Assembly (NCBI GenBank): GCA_026075535.2
Contig: AP026547.1
Span: forward strand, 7,192,001 to 7,256,000
Length of the DNA: 64,000 nt
Direction of reading: 5' to 3'
Source: Tricholoma matsutake
Lineage: Eukaryota > Basidiomycota > Agaricomycetes > Agaricales > Tricholomataceae
Shown: positions 53,331-62,427 of the stretch, piece after piece
How positions within the stretch are numbered: the first letter of the stretch is position 1
Layout: each line of letters begins with the position of its first letter
Notes under the pieces: generated by a model
Told to the model about the DNA's origin: nothing
Databases searched by the model: none
The model's input: the letters and a program-made list of their open reading frames with translations, nothing else
Position numbers and translations under genes: made by a program

Positions 53331-54273
53331 AGATAGTAATTGTCTGAGATTCATTGCTCCAGTGTTTGATGGCGCTTTCGGTGACTACGTCAAAGGGTCA
53401 ACCAAGTATTATGTTGTAGGCAGGGTTTCAGATTATATGAATCTGCATATAGATGGTGATCATGCCAACTTTGCAAGGAACATTTCATGCTAATCCTAGA
53501 CTTTCATCAATGCCACCGTTAGCTGATTGAAGTGGAATGTGGATGGAAGGATCATATGCAAGACCTAGTTCATGGCAGACTTCTTCGGACATAGTGATAA
53601 TCGAAGAACCTGGGTCAACTACACTTTTGACAGGGTTTTTACCATTGACGTTCATCATAACTGATCTGATCGAGTGAGATTCCTTCGCAGCAACAAAGGG
53701 TTTTGGGATGTCACCAATTCGAAGGGAACTGATATAAGTTTCGTATGGGTCATTGATCATAAGTACCTCTTCATTGATGAGGTGCCCTGCTGTTCCTTCC
53801 ATTTTGTATGAACTTTGGGTGATAACAAAAGAAGTTCTTCCATAGTAAGGGTGACGATTGGTATTTTCATTGAACATGAAAATATGTCCTGAGCAATTGT
53901 GTTGTTCTGAATGGGGGCTACTGTGTGGTATGAAGGACCATCGCATTCTTTACCTTTACTAGTTGATGCAAAGTTTCATTTGTGAGGGGGTAAGTAAGTG
54001 TTCTCTGAAGCTGCGGCATAAGGATGAATTGGGGGTTGCGAACTCATGAGAGGTTGCAAATTTGGTGTGGGTTGCAAATTCAAAGTTGTCTGTGAAGCCA
54101 TCGCTGGTGCTATATTGGATGAAGATGGATTGGTCACAGTAGAGGATATAGATGGTGGTGCAATGGTTGGAGTGGGAAGGCCTACTGGCTCTGCAGATGG
54201 AGCTGTGGATGAAATTGATGGCTGAACCACAGGAGCTGCAATTGGACCGGGTTTGTGTCGAGCAAAGTTTCAA
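53331..54273 (-). pseudogene. pol: GyB protease region
   Basis: Pro/Ser/Thr-rich linker (54230-53976: SSTAPSAEPVGLPTP), then HPYYGRTSFVITQSSYKMEG and the aspartic-protease motif VVDPGSSIITMSEEVCHELGL (DPGS in place of the commoner DSG) with QSANGGIDESLGLARN. The coding continues to SNESQTITIYD at the GyC insertion point. Stops separate the parts. Confidence 0.8.
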
Positions 54274-54485
54274 CCACTTCGTAAGGCATATAATTCTTGT
54301 TCTAAATGAGTGATATGAATATCAGCTGTGGTATTCATGTCCGTGATCTGGTAGAATCCCCTAGGAGCAGGAGCTGGAGTGGGGGAAGGGGCAATGCCGT
54401 ACATGAGGGCAGGGACGATATTTATGTCTGGGTTTCGATGAATCCACTCATCGATGTGATCTTTGATACAATGCCCAGGGATGTT

Positions 54486-55734
54486 TCATGGCGTGAACTG
54501 TCCGTTCGGAAGCACAACTTTTCCTTTGGCATTCTTCTTACACTTTCCATTGTTAATATATGTTTGACAGACCAAACAATCACTAATGAAGTGTCCCGAA
54601 AGACTGCAGAAAATACAAACTAGATTTTCGAGTTGGTCCTGGCGAAACCCTTGATTAACACGAGGGGAATTGTTGTTGTTATTGTTGGTTTGAGCTCCTG
54701 TTAAGGCTGTGATGAGAGTGGTCACAAATTTCTCGAGAATCATTGATAAATCCTCTGTTTTGATTTGTGGGGACGATGTAGAGGTAGTAGGGATAGAAGT
54801 CGAAGCCGAAGATGAGGATGGATCTTGTGAAGTTGAGGCCAAGGGAGTTTGTGATGATGTAGTACCTGCTAAAACAAATTTTGCAGCAGCATGGATGTCA
54901 TCGAGAGGATAGGGGTCGTCTGGGTAGTGGTCGGGGAATTTGAGTTCTAGACGTCGCGCGATTCACGTCCATAATCCTGGTTGAAAGCCGCAAACGAAGG
55001 CTCTGCTTTGTTTGGCTGCCGAAAGTCGATTTTTCGTGGTGAGGAACTTAGTAATATTGTAGAAGGACCTGTAATATGATCCTAATTCGTTCACATCATA
55101 GATACCAATGCGAAGCTGTTCGCTGATCAGTTTATCCATATTGGCGATCGACCACTTGTGGTCGTCTTCGGATCCAGGGTACAACTTGTGAATAGCTGTA
55201 CAAAATTCATTGAACGAAACCCCTGTGTCATATTCTGGGATTGACTCCCAAAGTTCAGAAGTATCAATGTCGACGTATCAACAGGCATGCTTCTTCATAT
55301 CTTTGGAATCGGTAATTCCACATGTTGGAAACAGCATTTCGAGTTCATTAAAGTATCTCCAAAGTTCTTGAGGCTGAGTAGGACCGAACTTTGGAGCCAT
55401 GGAGTGACCACGAGCTGGCATAGTAGCTTGTGTAGTCATGAGTTTGATAGCTCTTGGGGTAGGGGTTAGGACTTGGGTGATAGATGGTAGCGGTGTCGAT
55501 GTATTCGGAAAGATGAATGAAGCGCTAGAAACTGAGGATGAAGAAGTAGAAGATGATGATGAAGACGATGGAATGGGTGAAGGGAAATAGTCGACAATGT
55601 GTTGATTCTGCTTCAGATACTGGAATTAGGATATCTCCCAATTGTTCGAGAGATTCGAAGGCGTGACGAGTATCGATTCGGAGGTTTCTGGCTTGGGTTG
55701 GCCTAAGCCAGGAGATTTGAGATGGATTAGGCAA
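54486..55734 (-). pseudogene. gag: GyB Gag
   Basis: Fragments in order: PNPSQISWLRPTQARNLRID near the start (55734), DDHKWSIANMDKLISEQLRIGIYD and LGSYYRSFYNITKFLTTKNRLS (55184-55000) of the capsid-like domain, a Ser/Thr/Pro linker, then a zinc knuckle CIFCSLSGHFISDC (C-x2-C-x4-H-x4-C) and CQTYINNGKC. Several frameshifts. The start lies only about 40 bp after the 5' LTR, which suits this lineage. Confidence 0.8.
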
Positions 55735-55750
55735 TGAAATGATTCAGAAA

Positions 55751-55769
55751 CCCCTCGCGGTGGGCTCCA
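55751..55769 (-). promoter_or_regulatory. primer binding site of GyB
   Basis: Three bases after the 5' LTR on the minus strand is TGGAGCCCACCGCGAGGGG. Its complement ends in CCA like a mature tRNA 3' end (CCCCTCGCGGTGGGCTCCA). This fits tRNA-primed minus-strand synthesis; I cannot assign the tRNA species. Confidence 0.75.
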
Positions 55770-55772
55770 GAA

Positions 55773-56746
55773 TGATGATGCTCAACCCAGAAACTCAACC
55801 AAAACCAACTAAACTGGTCTTAGGAGATATAACACAAGTAAGAGTAAGGTTGCAAGGTAGTACTGAATATCACCGTGCTATCCAAAGACCGGTAAATGTA
55901 CTGTAGAACATTGCGAAGCAGTATTAGGCTGTGCAAAGTTCTGCAAAGCCATCCGAAGTAACACAAAACACTACGAAGTGTTCCAAAATGACACGAAAGA
56001 GTTTAGCAGCGATGTGAATGAGTTTGAGAATCTCTGAAATGGTTTCACGAGTTCAGGACAGGGTGACAATAGTTGAAGGTGAGGTAAGAGACAATGACAT
56101 CGTAAATAGATGATTTGATGAAAGTTTTGAGAAACTATGTGGTGAAACGACGTAGTTTGCAGAATACTTGAGCAAATTCAGACTAAGACTGAGCTAAAAC
56201 TCAAGAGTTAAACCCTTAAGTCAGATGATAGGCAATGGGAGAAGACGATTTTCTGTTGTCTCGACAGTAAATACACCAAACTATATATGTTCTAGAGAAA
56301 AAAAGGTAAAAGGCCATGAGGCAAAACATGTAAACGTGAGGCAGTGAACAAGGTGTCGAAATCACAAAGTAAATGAGAAAATGATAAGAAAGAAATGTGC
56401 CATATATATGATATATCAAATCTCCTTGTCTTGTGGTTCCAATAAATCATGAATACATCTAAAAGCGCCTTGATGCACGCTAAGTTGCTAGCCATTGTGT
56501 TTCTTCGTGTTTGTGGTGGCGGGAATGCGATGTGTTAGTGTGTGTAATGGTGGGAGTGTGTGTTTGAGGTTCGGTATGATATGAATACAGTGGCCGAAGT
56601 CATTCAAATTGGTTCAAAGTGTCATTTCATTGTTTCGTGCATCCATAGGCGTTCATAAGCATTCGCAAAATTGTAGGACTTTGGAAAGGAGGTGTCTGAG
56701 TGTGATTTCTTGATTTCAGAGCTCTGCTGCCATAGTGGACCTATCA
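55773..56746 (-). repeat. 5' LTR of GyB
   Basis: 974 bp, TGAT...ATCA ends; about 30 bp shorter than the other copy, with small deletions near 56300-56340 and 56600. Confidence 0.9.
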
Positions 56747-56865
56747 ATGGGTAACCCACAAAAACCTGTGGTAACACCATACCCCTACCTGTGCGGGTAC
56801 AGTGTTCATGGGTATGGGTAGGGGTATAAGAAAATATACCCGAGGGTTACCCATGCTGTGCCCTA

Positions 56866-58475
56866 TGCATGCATGACATGCCCATGGAACCGACAACAGA
56901 TACTCTCAGCCTCAACACTGTTTACATGTGTCATCATATCAAACCAGACTCTGTGGACACTTACCTTTCAGGAATCTGCCACCAACTCAAACCTTACTTC
57001 CCCCGTGTTCATGAGATCAGGAAGTCTTGACTCATTCACTGGATGCTAGAAGGGTGTAAGCAGTTATGGGGGACTCCCATGGTGAGAAAGTGAGCTCTCA
57101 CGATTGCTGATCTCAACATTGTGTGTGCCAACCACACTGACAACCCAACACATGAGGACCTCTTGTTCTGCACCCAACTGTGTGTTGGCTAGTGTTTAAA
57201 GGTCCAGTCCAGTCCAGTTTTTGACTTCCAAATGGGGCAACTGGCAACCGCAACCAGTTTAGGACTGACTCAGACATTGGGGGACCGTAACCAGACCATT
57301 TAGGACTGGTCTTTTGTCATAAAATTTTTCATAGGAAATAACCCATATTTATCTCAATAATTATAATCAATACCTTATATATATTACATTCATGGATAGA
57401 TATTGTAATTCCCCGTAGATTGGTCAACTTTGAAGGAATTCCACCAAGATTTGACTGAGATATGGCCAAAACCAAAAGGACATGCATTCAAGTTGTGGTT
57501 TATAGTTTGTAATTTGTAGTTTGTAGTCACAACTCATGTGGGCTGTTGAATCAGTAAAATCACATGGTACAGATGGTTAGGTGTGTTCTTGTTATATTTA
57601 TGATGTCATATAGCTGTACAAAAAAAAATATAGCTCAGGTAATAAGCAATGCTCTGATACAACAAAATACTCATACAAAAATGTTTTTGGTCATATCTCA
57701 ACCAATTCTTAACCGTTTTTGATGATCCAGGGACTGAAAATGAAGTAAATATGTGTGGGAGTAAGGTCAAACACACTTTGGGACAAAAGACCAGTTGCAA
57801 CTGGTTTAAACTGGTTTTTCATCGGTCCTACTATATTTTTAAAAATGAAAGACCAGCAACTGGACTGCAAAAGACTGGTCCATAAATAGACTTTTGGTCT
57901 AGTCCTTTCTGGTCCAATTCAGTCCAGTTTCAGTTTTTTTTTCGGTCCTATGGACTGGACCTGCAAACACTAGTGTTGGCTTCTTTGCTCTGATGTGCTT
58001 AGGTGAACTGACCTGGCCAAACGACAACGATTTGCAGGATCCCTGTAAACTCACCAAGCACAATTTTGTCATCATCAACACAACTTCTTTTCAATTTTTC
58101 TTGCCTGGCCACAAGGCTGACAAGTTCTTTGAAGGGAACACCATCATTTTATGCTCCAATCCTTTCCCCTGTGACCCAACAACCCTGTTCTGCACCTACT
58201 TGCAATCTCGTGACTGCCTGTTCCCTCTATCATCTCCACTCTGGCTAAAATCAAATGGGGCCATACCAACCAGAGCTTTCTTCATGCATTGACTGCACAG
58301 TGTATTTGAGAGAGATGTAGGGGGTCAGTCCATGAGAGCAGGGGGAGCAATGTCACTGGCAGAGAATGGTGTGGCACCCCACATCATACAAGGCATCGGA
58401 TGATGGGCATCGCCCACATGGCAAATCTACATTTGTATGCACCCCGTACTTCTGCAAGCGATGCTTCATGCTTGA
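56866..58475 (+). pseudogene. NgT tyrosine recombinase, C-terminal part
   Basis: MPMEPTTDTLSLNTVYMCHHIKPDSVDTYLSGICHQLKPYFP, then EDLLFCTQLCVGFFALMCLGELTWPN (first catalytic region; the usual R of LLRLGE is C), interrupted by SE7, then FQFFLPGHKADKFFEGNTII, RAFFMH and QSMRAGGAMSLAENGVAPHIIQGIG-[stop]-WASPTWQIYI. The active-site Arg (SMRAGG) and the final Tyr are present. The Arg before WAS is a TGA. Several other stops. The enzyme would integrate the circular element DNA by site-specific recombination. Confidence 0.88.
57190..57972 (+). mobile_element. SE7: 783-bp element, perfect 8-bp TSD GTGTTGGC
   Basis: Ends TAGTGTTTAAAGGTCCAG and (inverted) TAGTGTTTGCAGGTCCAG, subterminal GTCCAGTCCAGTCCAG. 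Duplication GTGTTGGC at 57182-57189 and 57973-57980. Removing it restores the recombinase frame (TQLCVGFFALM). Interior AT-rich, no modules, hairpins, caps or coding. Same end type as CL1 and CL2. Confidence 0.93.
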
Positions 58476-58744
58476 TGCACTTGTTTGCTTCCTCCATGAG
58501 AGGAACTGTTTCGATGATGTATACACATTACTCTTTTCTTTTTTACTTACTTTCCTCGCTTTCTCCCCTGGACTTACTTTTCCTTTTGTTCCTGGACTAA
58601 ACTCCCTGATCTCTCACATTGGACACTGCCTGCCAGACAACTTTACTCTCACATCCTCACTCCTCACATCGGAATCCTCATCTTCCAACTCCCCTGTTAC
58701 CTACTTTTCTACCCATCTCTTCCTTCTTCTAACTATAGGTTTTA
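58476..58744 (+). other. NgT 3' untranslated region
   Basis: C/T-rich non-coding sequence between the recombinase stop and repeat B1. No frame with recognisable content. Confidence 0.6.
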
Positions 58745-58869
58745 GGTGTACCTCGAGAATATGAATGATACTAGACCCTTCTGACTGACCTTTTGGGTCA
58801 TCAAAGGCATTGTTTACGCTATTTTTTGCCCCCTCGTGAGAAACCTAACATCACACCCTCACCCATTGG
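58745..58869 (+). repeat. NgT repeat B1
   Basis: GGTGTACCTCGAGAATATG to CCTCACCCATTGG; about 92% identical to B2 (59212-59335). Confidence 0.88.
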
Positions 58870-58871
58870 TC

Positions 58872-59184
58872 AAGTTTAAAGCCTGTTTACCCAAGTCCAA
58901 TGGAAGAGGCCTGATCATGGTGTACGCTCTTGCCTGCTTCCCTCAGCACTGCATGCGACACCCTCCAGCACTGCGTGCACACACCAGTCACTGTACTACA
59001 CGCGACGATGATTCATGCTGAACCTTAGTCCAGGCCACGTCATGTGCCATGACCCCCTATTCCTAGTGAGATGTGTGAGTCGCAGAGACATTGTTCCAGT
59101 GTCTCTCTACTTCTCACTCTCTCCTAGGTAAGGGCCTCTCTCCTAGCATCGTCTCAGTGTGTATCTCGTATATATTTTTGTACT
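58872..59184 (+). repeat. NgT repeat A2
   Basis: Copy of A1 without A1's extra segments; directly abuts B1. Confidence 0.88.
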
Positions 59185-59211
59185 CCCACCTCCCTCCACT
59201 CTTTACATTTG

Positions 59212-59335
59212 GGTGTACCTTGAGAATATGAATGATACTAGACCCTTCTGACTGACCTTTTGGGTCGTCAAAGGCATCGTTTATGCTATTTTTCACCCCC
59301 TCATGAGAGCCTAACATCATGCCCTCACCCATTGG
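59212..59335 (+). repeat. NgT repeat B2 (right end of the element)
   Basis: Second copy of B; marks the right terminus of NgT. Confidence 0.85.
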
Positions 59336-59776
59336 GCTCTCCCAAGTTCGTCCATCATCGTTGTGACCCATGACTTCCATGACCTTTCATTTCGACACAA
59401 AGGCCATCAGCAAAACCCAGGACCCGTCTTTGGCGTCTTTTCACATCTCTGAAAAGACGCGAAAGCTCTGAAAGATCAAAAGACATGCATCTTTGGAAAG
59501 ATGTCGGCGATCTTTTCTGAGCAAGGTACATCGTCTTTCCAAAGATGACTCTCAAAGCCATTCTATCTTTTGCAAGATTCATATAATAGGCCAGGTTTTT
59601 TACATTCAAATGTTCTACATTTGACAAATGATACAATGTTGTAGCCTGTATGAAACTTATCTATAGTACCACTGGACACCCGTTTATGAACACTGAAATC
59701 CCTGCACTATACATCACTCGGAATTAGATAGTTATGATACTACAATTAAGGGCTGAAGCTCACCTGTGATGGGATA
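59336..59776. repeat. hairpin-rich stretch of ATCTTTGGAAAGAT-type motifs
   Basis: Between about 59420 and 59580 the motif CATCTTTGGAAAGATG and relatives (GAAAAGACGCGAAAG, CGTCTTTCCAAAGATG, GATCTTTTC) recurs five to six times in both orientations. No credible protein is encoded. It lies just outside the 3' end of the minus-strand gene, so it may be the subterminal region of the Plavaka element or a small independent element. Confidence 0.5.
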
Positions 59777-62291
59777 TTAATCAAGCGACTCCTCATCCAA
59801 CATCATCACGAAGTCCTCAACTTCAACATCCATGGCTTCCAAGCTTGCTCGAGAAGCACTTCGCGCATGGCCTTTCTTCTTTTTATCAGGAAAGAATTCC
59901 TTTGCCTCCATAATCAAGTCTTCCCATCGTTCCTGGTTCCAACCCTTGATGGTCGGGACAAAACCCATAGTGCGCTTCTCTGGAACATGTTTCCACCTGC
60001 CATTAGGGCCCTTGATACGTACCACCTTATCACCATAGTTGTCAACTGAGAAATGGGTGTCAGTGTTCGAGGAACTATATGAAGTTCCCATCTTGCGGAG
60101 TCTGAGTGCCCGGCCGACCTAATACAGACAATAGCGAGTCAACAAAGAGTTTGAATAAAAATGATGGACTCACAGCCTGCATCGAAAGGATCAGGGCACC
60201 AATCAGCTTGTCATCAGTTTGGTCATCGATGTCTTCCAACCCTATGAGATGCGCCAAGGCGAATGTACGAAGGATGAGGTGATGTTGAAGGAACCCCTGA
60301 GAGGCCAAGATGAGCGTAATATCTTGAGAAGTATCAGTACTCACTTTTTTCTTCTTGCCTACATTCCATTCCTTCCAGTGAAATGATGCAGTCATGAGTG
60401 GCTTGATCGTCTGCTCAGTTTCATCATCCAAATCTGTCCAAGTGGCATTTCTGTGTACCGGAACTTCTTCGAGGGAGAAGTTTATATAGTCTTGGATGTC
60501 GTCCTCGGTTGAAAGGAATTCAGCATTGTCCTTGATCATTGTCTTGACACTTTCAACAGCTGCTGTTGCAAAGCCATTCCGCCAATTTCTGAGGCGATAA
60601 GACAGCTCCACAAGAAAATATGAGTAATGTTACAGAAGAAGGGTGAGATAGATGTTAACGCACCAACCGATACCATACATTATCCTCTGAGACAACATAC
60701 TTACCCTCTCCATAAACGCGATCCACGATGTCCTGAGTATCAGCAACGGAAAGGACTGCCCATGCATCCAAAGTGCCTAACTTCTCACGAGCAAGAGCGA
60801 TGAGTTCACTCCCAAAGAGATCGGCTGTACCCCCAGGCAGGTGACCAATTTTCCATTTTGTGTCGCCACCACGTGCTGCTTTCTGTGTCTTGACTGAAAT
60901 CGGTTGATGGTTAGGCTCGATCTTGACCATAGTCTAGTTGACACTTAGCAAGTTCCATCTCAGGAAGAGGGAATAGTATGAAGGTGGTACTCAACATGAA
61001 ATTGATGCTTATCATTCCCGATCCTCCCCTTGCCCGACACTTTCACATGTGATCCAAGTGCCACCTGTTCAACATCATCTGTCTCTCCCTCTTCAACGAC
61101 ACCACCATACTGAACCATGGACTCATCAAAATCCAATGCTGATGTGGCCAGCGATGGAGTTCCAGAAGCACGGCGCTTAAGCTTCTCCTCCCAGCCATTA
61201 TTGAGGCCAGTTAAACTATCTTGATGGTTAGTCGCCTTGAATTTCTTCTTCATGGCTTCATGTTTCAGTTCATATCTTGGTGATAGAGTGAGAGATATAC
61301 CCGAGTCGAAAGAGAATCATAATGTGAGTTGACAACACACCTTTTGATGTTGATGCTGTCTGTGGTCTTCCGTTTGTTGCCTCTGGTGGCAGTGCTAGTG
61401 ATGTCAGGTGTTCCCAAGGCAGGGTCAGTCTTCTGGATTGCGGTGATATCAGTACGTCCACTTTTACTCCACCTGCCTTTCTTGGCTTTTTGTTTGTTTA
61501 CTTCATCTTCAAGTTCTTTGTCAACTTCTGACTCCCCCTCTGACTCCTCCTCTGACTCTGGACCATTTTCATCTTTGTACTCATCACCACTACCCTCGGA
61601 CTCTAGGGGCCTCAGACCTGGTAACGTATGTCAGCAACTTTCAGATTCAGAATTAGATCTCTAACCATCATCGTCTTCTTCTGTTCGCAGGTTGCTGACG
61701 TGGCCAGTTGACTGCTCTAACCTGCGCTCTCGTATCTTACTAGTAGGTGCTGCTGATTAAGGTGGTGAGTACTTTGTTCCTAAGTAAACAATAATATGGT
61801 TACCGTCTTGTTCTAGCTCGGTGTTCATATTATTATCACCGATTTGCACATAGGTTTCCACTTCATCGTGACCTTGATCAGTAGGTAAGCTAGAAAAAGT
61901 GTTTAAAGCTAATATATAACTCACAATTTTCTTCAATCTCAGGGTTGTCAGCTACTTGTAGGTCCTTGCAACTTCCACAAACAACTTTGGGCCTCGATTT
62001 TTTGACAGCATCCAAGTCTTCTCTTGCTTTGGTGGCGCTACTGTGGAGCTTGGCATTGTGAGCGATATCCTCATGTTGTAACATATCTTCAATTTCTGTG
62101 ACACGCTTGAGGGCTCTTTGCTTCTCTTCCATGGTGATTTGCTTTTGCTCAGCCTCTTGCTTGCGGATGAGTTCCATTTCTGCATGACTGTGGCATGCTT
62201 TTGGTATGAACGCGGCTCCTGGATGTTGATCTTTATTGCGCGCTCTGGTTTTCATTAGCGAGTGGAAGTTGAGAGACATTTTTGGTGGCAT
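59777..62291 (-). CDS. multi-exon accessory gene divergent from the Plavaka transposase
   Basis: Start ATG at 62291. Exon 1 (to about 61925): KTRARNKDQHPGAAFIPKA, a coiled coil (EAEQKQITMEEKQRALKRVTEIEDML) and VVCGSCKDLQVADN. Short middle exons encode LPTDQGHDEVETYVQIGD, an EDDDG segment and a Ser/Glu-rich EEESEGESEVDKELEDE. Then GWEEKLKRRASGTPSLA, KAARGGDTKWKIGHLPGGTADLF, DTQDIVDRVYGEGKYVV, YRLRNWRNGFATAAVESVKTMI, LRTFALAHLIGLEDIDDQTDD, and a last exon GRWKHVPEKRTMGFVPTIKGWNQERWEDLI to EESLD at 59777. Introns are 45-65 nt. Frames join with few or no stops, though the first intron is uncertain. I recognise the family as frequent beside Agaricomycete transposases; function unknown. Confidence 0.65.
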
Positions 62292-62427
62292 AGTGGTTGG
62301 AATGGTGTTTGTTTGTGCAATGGAGAAATTTTTTTTTCTTGTCATGTTTGGGCTGTGATTAAAGTTTATGATTGCACAATTTACCAGTTCCGAGCCGAAC
62401 GTTCTTCTGTTCACCATTTTCTTCAAC
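62292..62427. promoter_or_regulatory. 136-bp shared promoter region
   Basis: The only sequence between the two divergent start codons; contains an A/T run (AAATTTTTTTTTC) and GGGCTGTGATTAAAG. A bidirectional promoter is inferred from geometry alone. Confidence 0.5.

Larger units (their letters stand above)
40610..56746 (-). mobile_element. GyB: large Ty3/Gypsy element with 1-kb LTRs
   Basis: LTRs 40610-41614 and 55773-56746 begin TGATGATGCTCAACC and end GGACCTATCA. Flanks ACGG (40606-40609) and ATGG (56747-56750) fit a 4-bp duplication with one transition, and removing GyB restores the GM2 sequence CATGGGTAACCC. Genes run on the minus strand: gag, DPGS-type protease, RT, RNase H, integrase; an extra gene lies on the plus strand beside the 3' LTR. 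GyC is inserted between protease and RT and part of the region is inverted. Without GyC it is about 9.9 kb. Confidence 0.9.
40201..56865 (+). mobile_element. GM2: short GGGTATGG element in the recombinase gene, carrying GyB
   Basis: Ends TAGGGCACGGCATGGGTACG and (inverted) TAGGGCACAGCATGGG, subterminal GGGTATGGGTATGGGTATGG. Flanks CACATGCA (40193-40200) and TGCATGCA (56866-56873) match at six of eight positions, both differences being transitions. Without GyB it is only about 524 bp. It resembles CL3 at both ends (GGTCAGGTGAGTGATCATCTG, CCCGCAAAAACC) but lacks modules and hairpins. It interrupts the NgT recombinase between HMH and MPMEPTTDT. Confidence 0.82.
36385..59335 (+). mobile_element. 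NgT: Ngaro-like tyrosine-recombinase retrotransposon
   Basis: Order gag-like, DIRS-type RT, RNase H, tyrosine recombinase, with split direct repeats: A1 (36385-36754) on the left, B1 (58745-58869), A2 (58872-59184), B2 (59212-59335) on the right. This A1...B1-A2-B2 layout and the recombinase in place of an integrase define Ngaro/PAT-type elements. Subtracting GM2 (with GyB and GyC inside) and SE7 with their duplications leaves about 5.5 kb, normal for the group. No target duplication is expected for recombinase-mediated insertion and none is seen. All genes carry stops. Confidence 0.88.
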
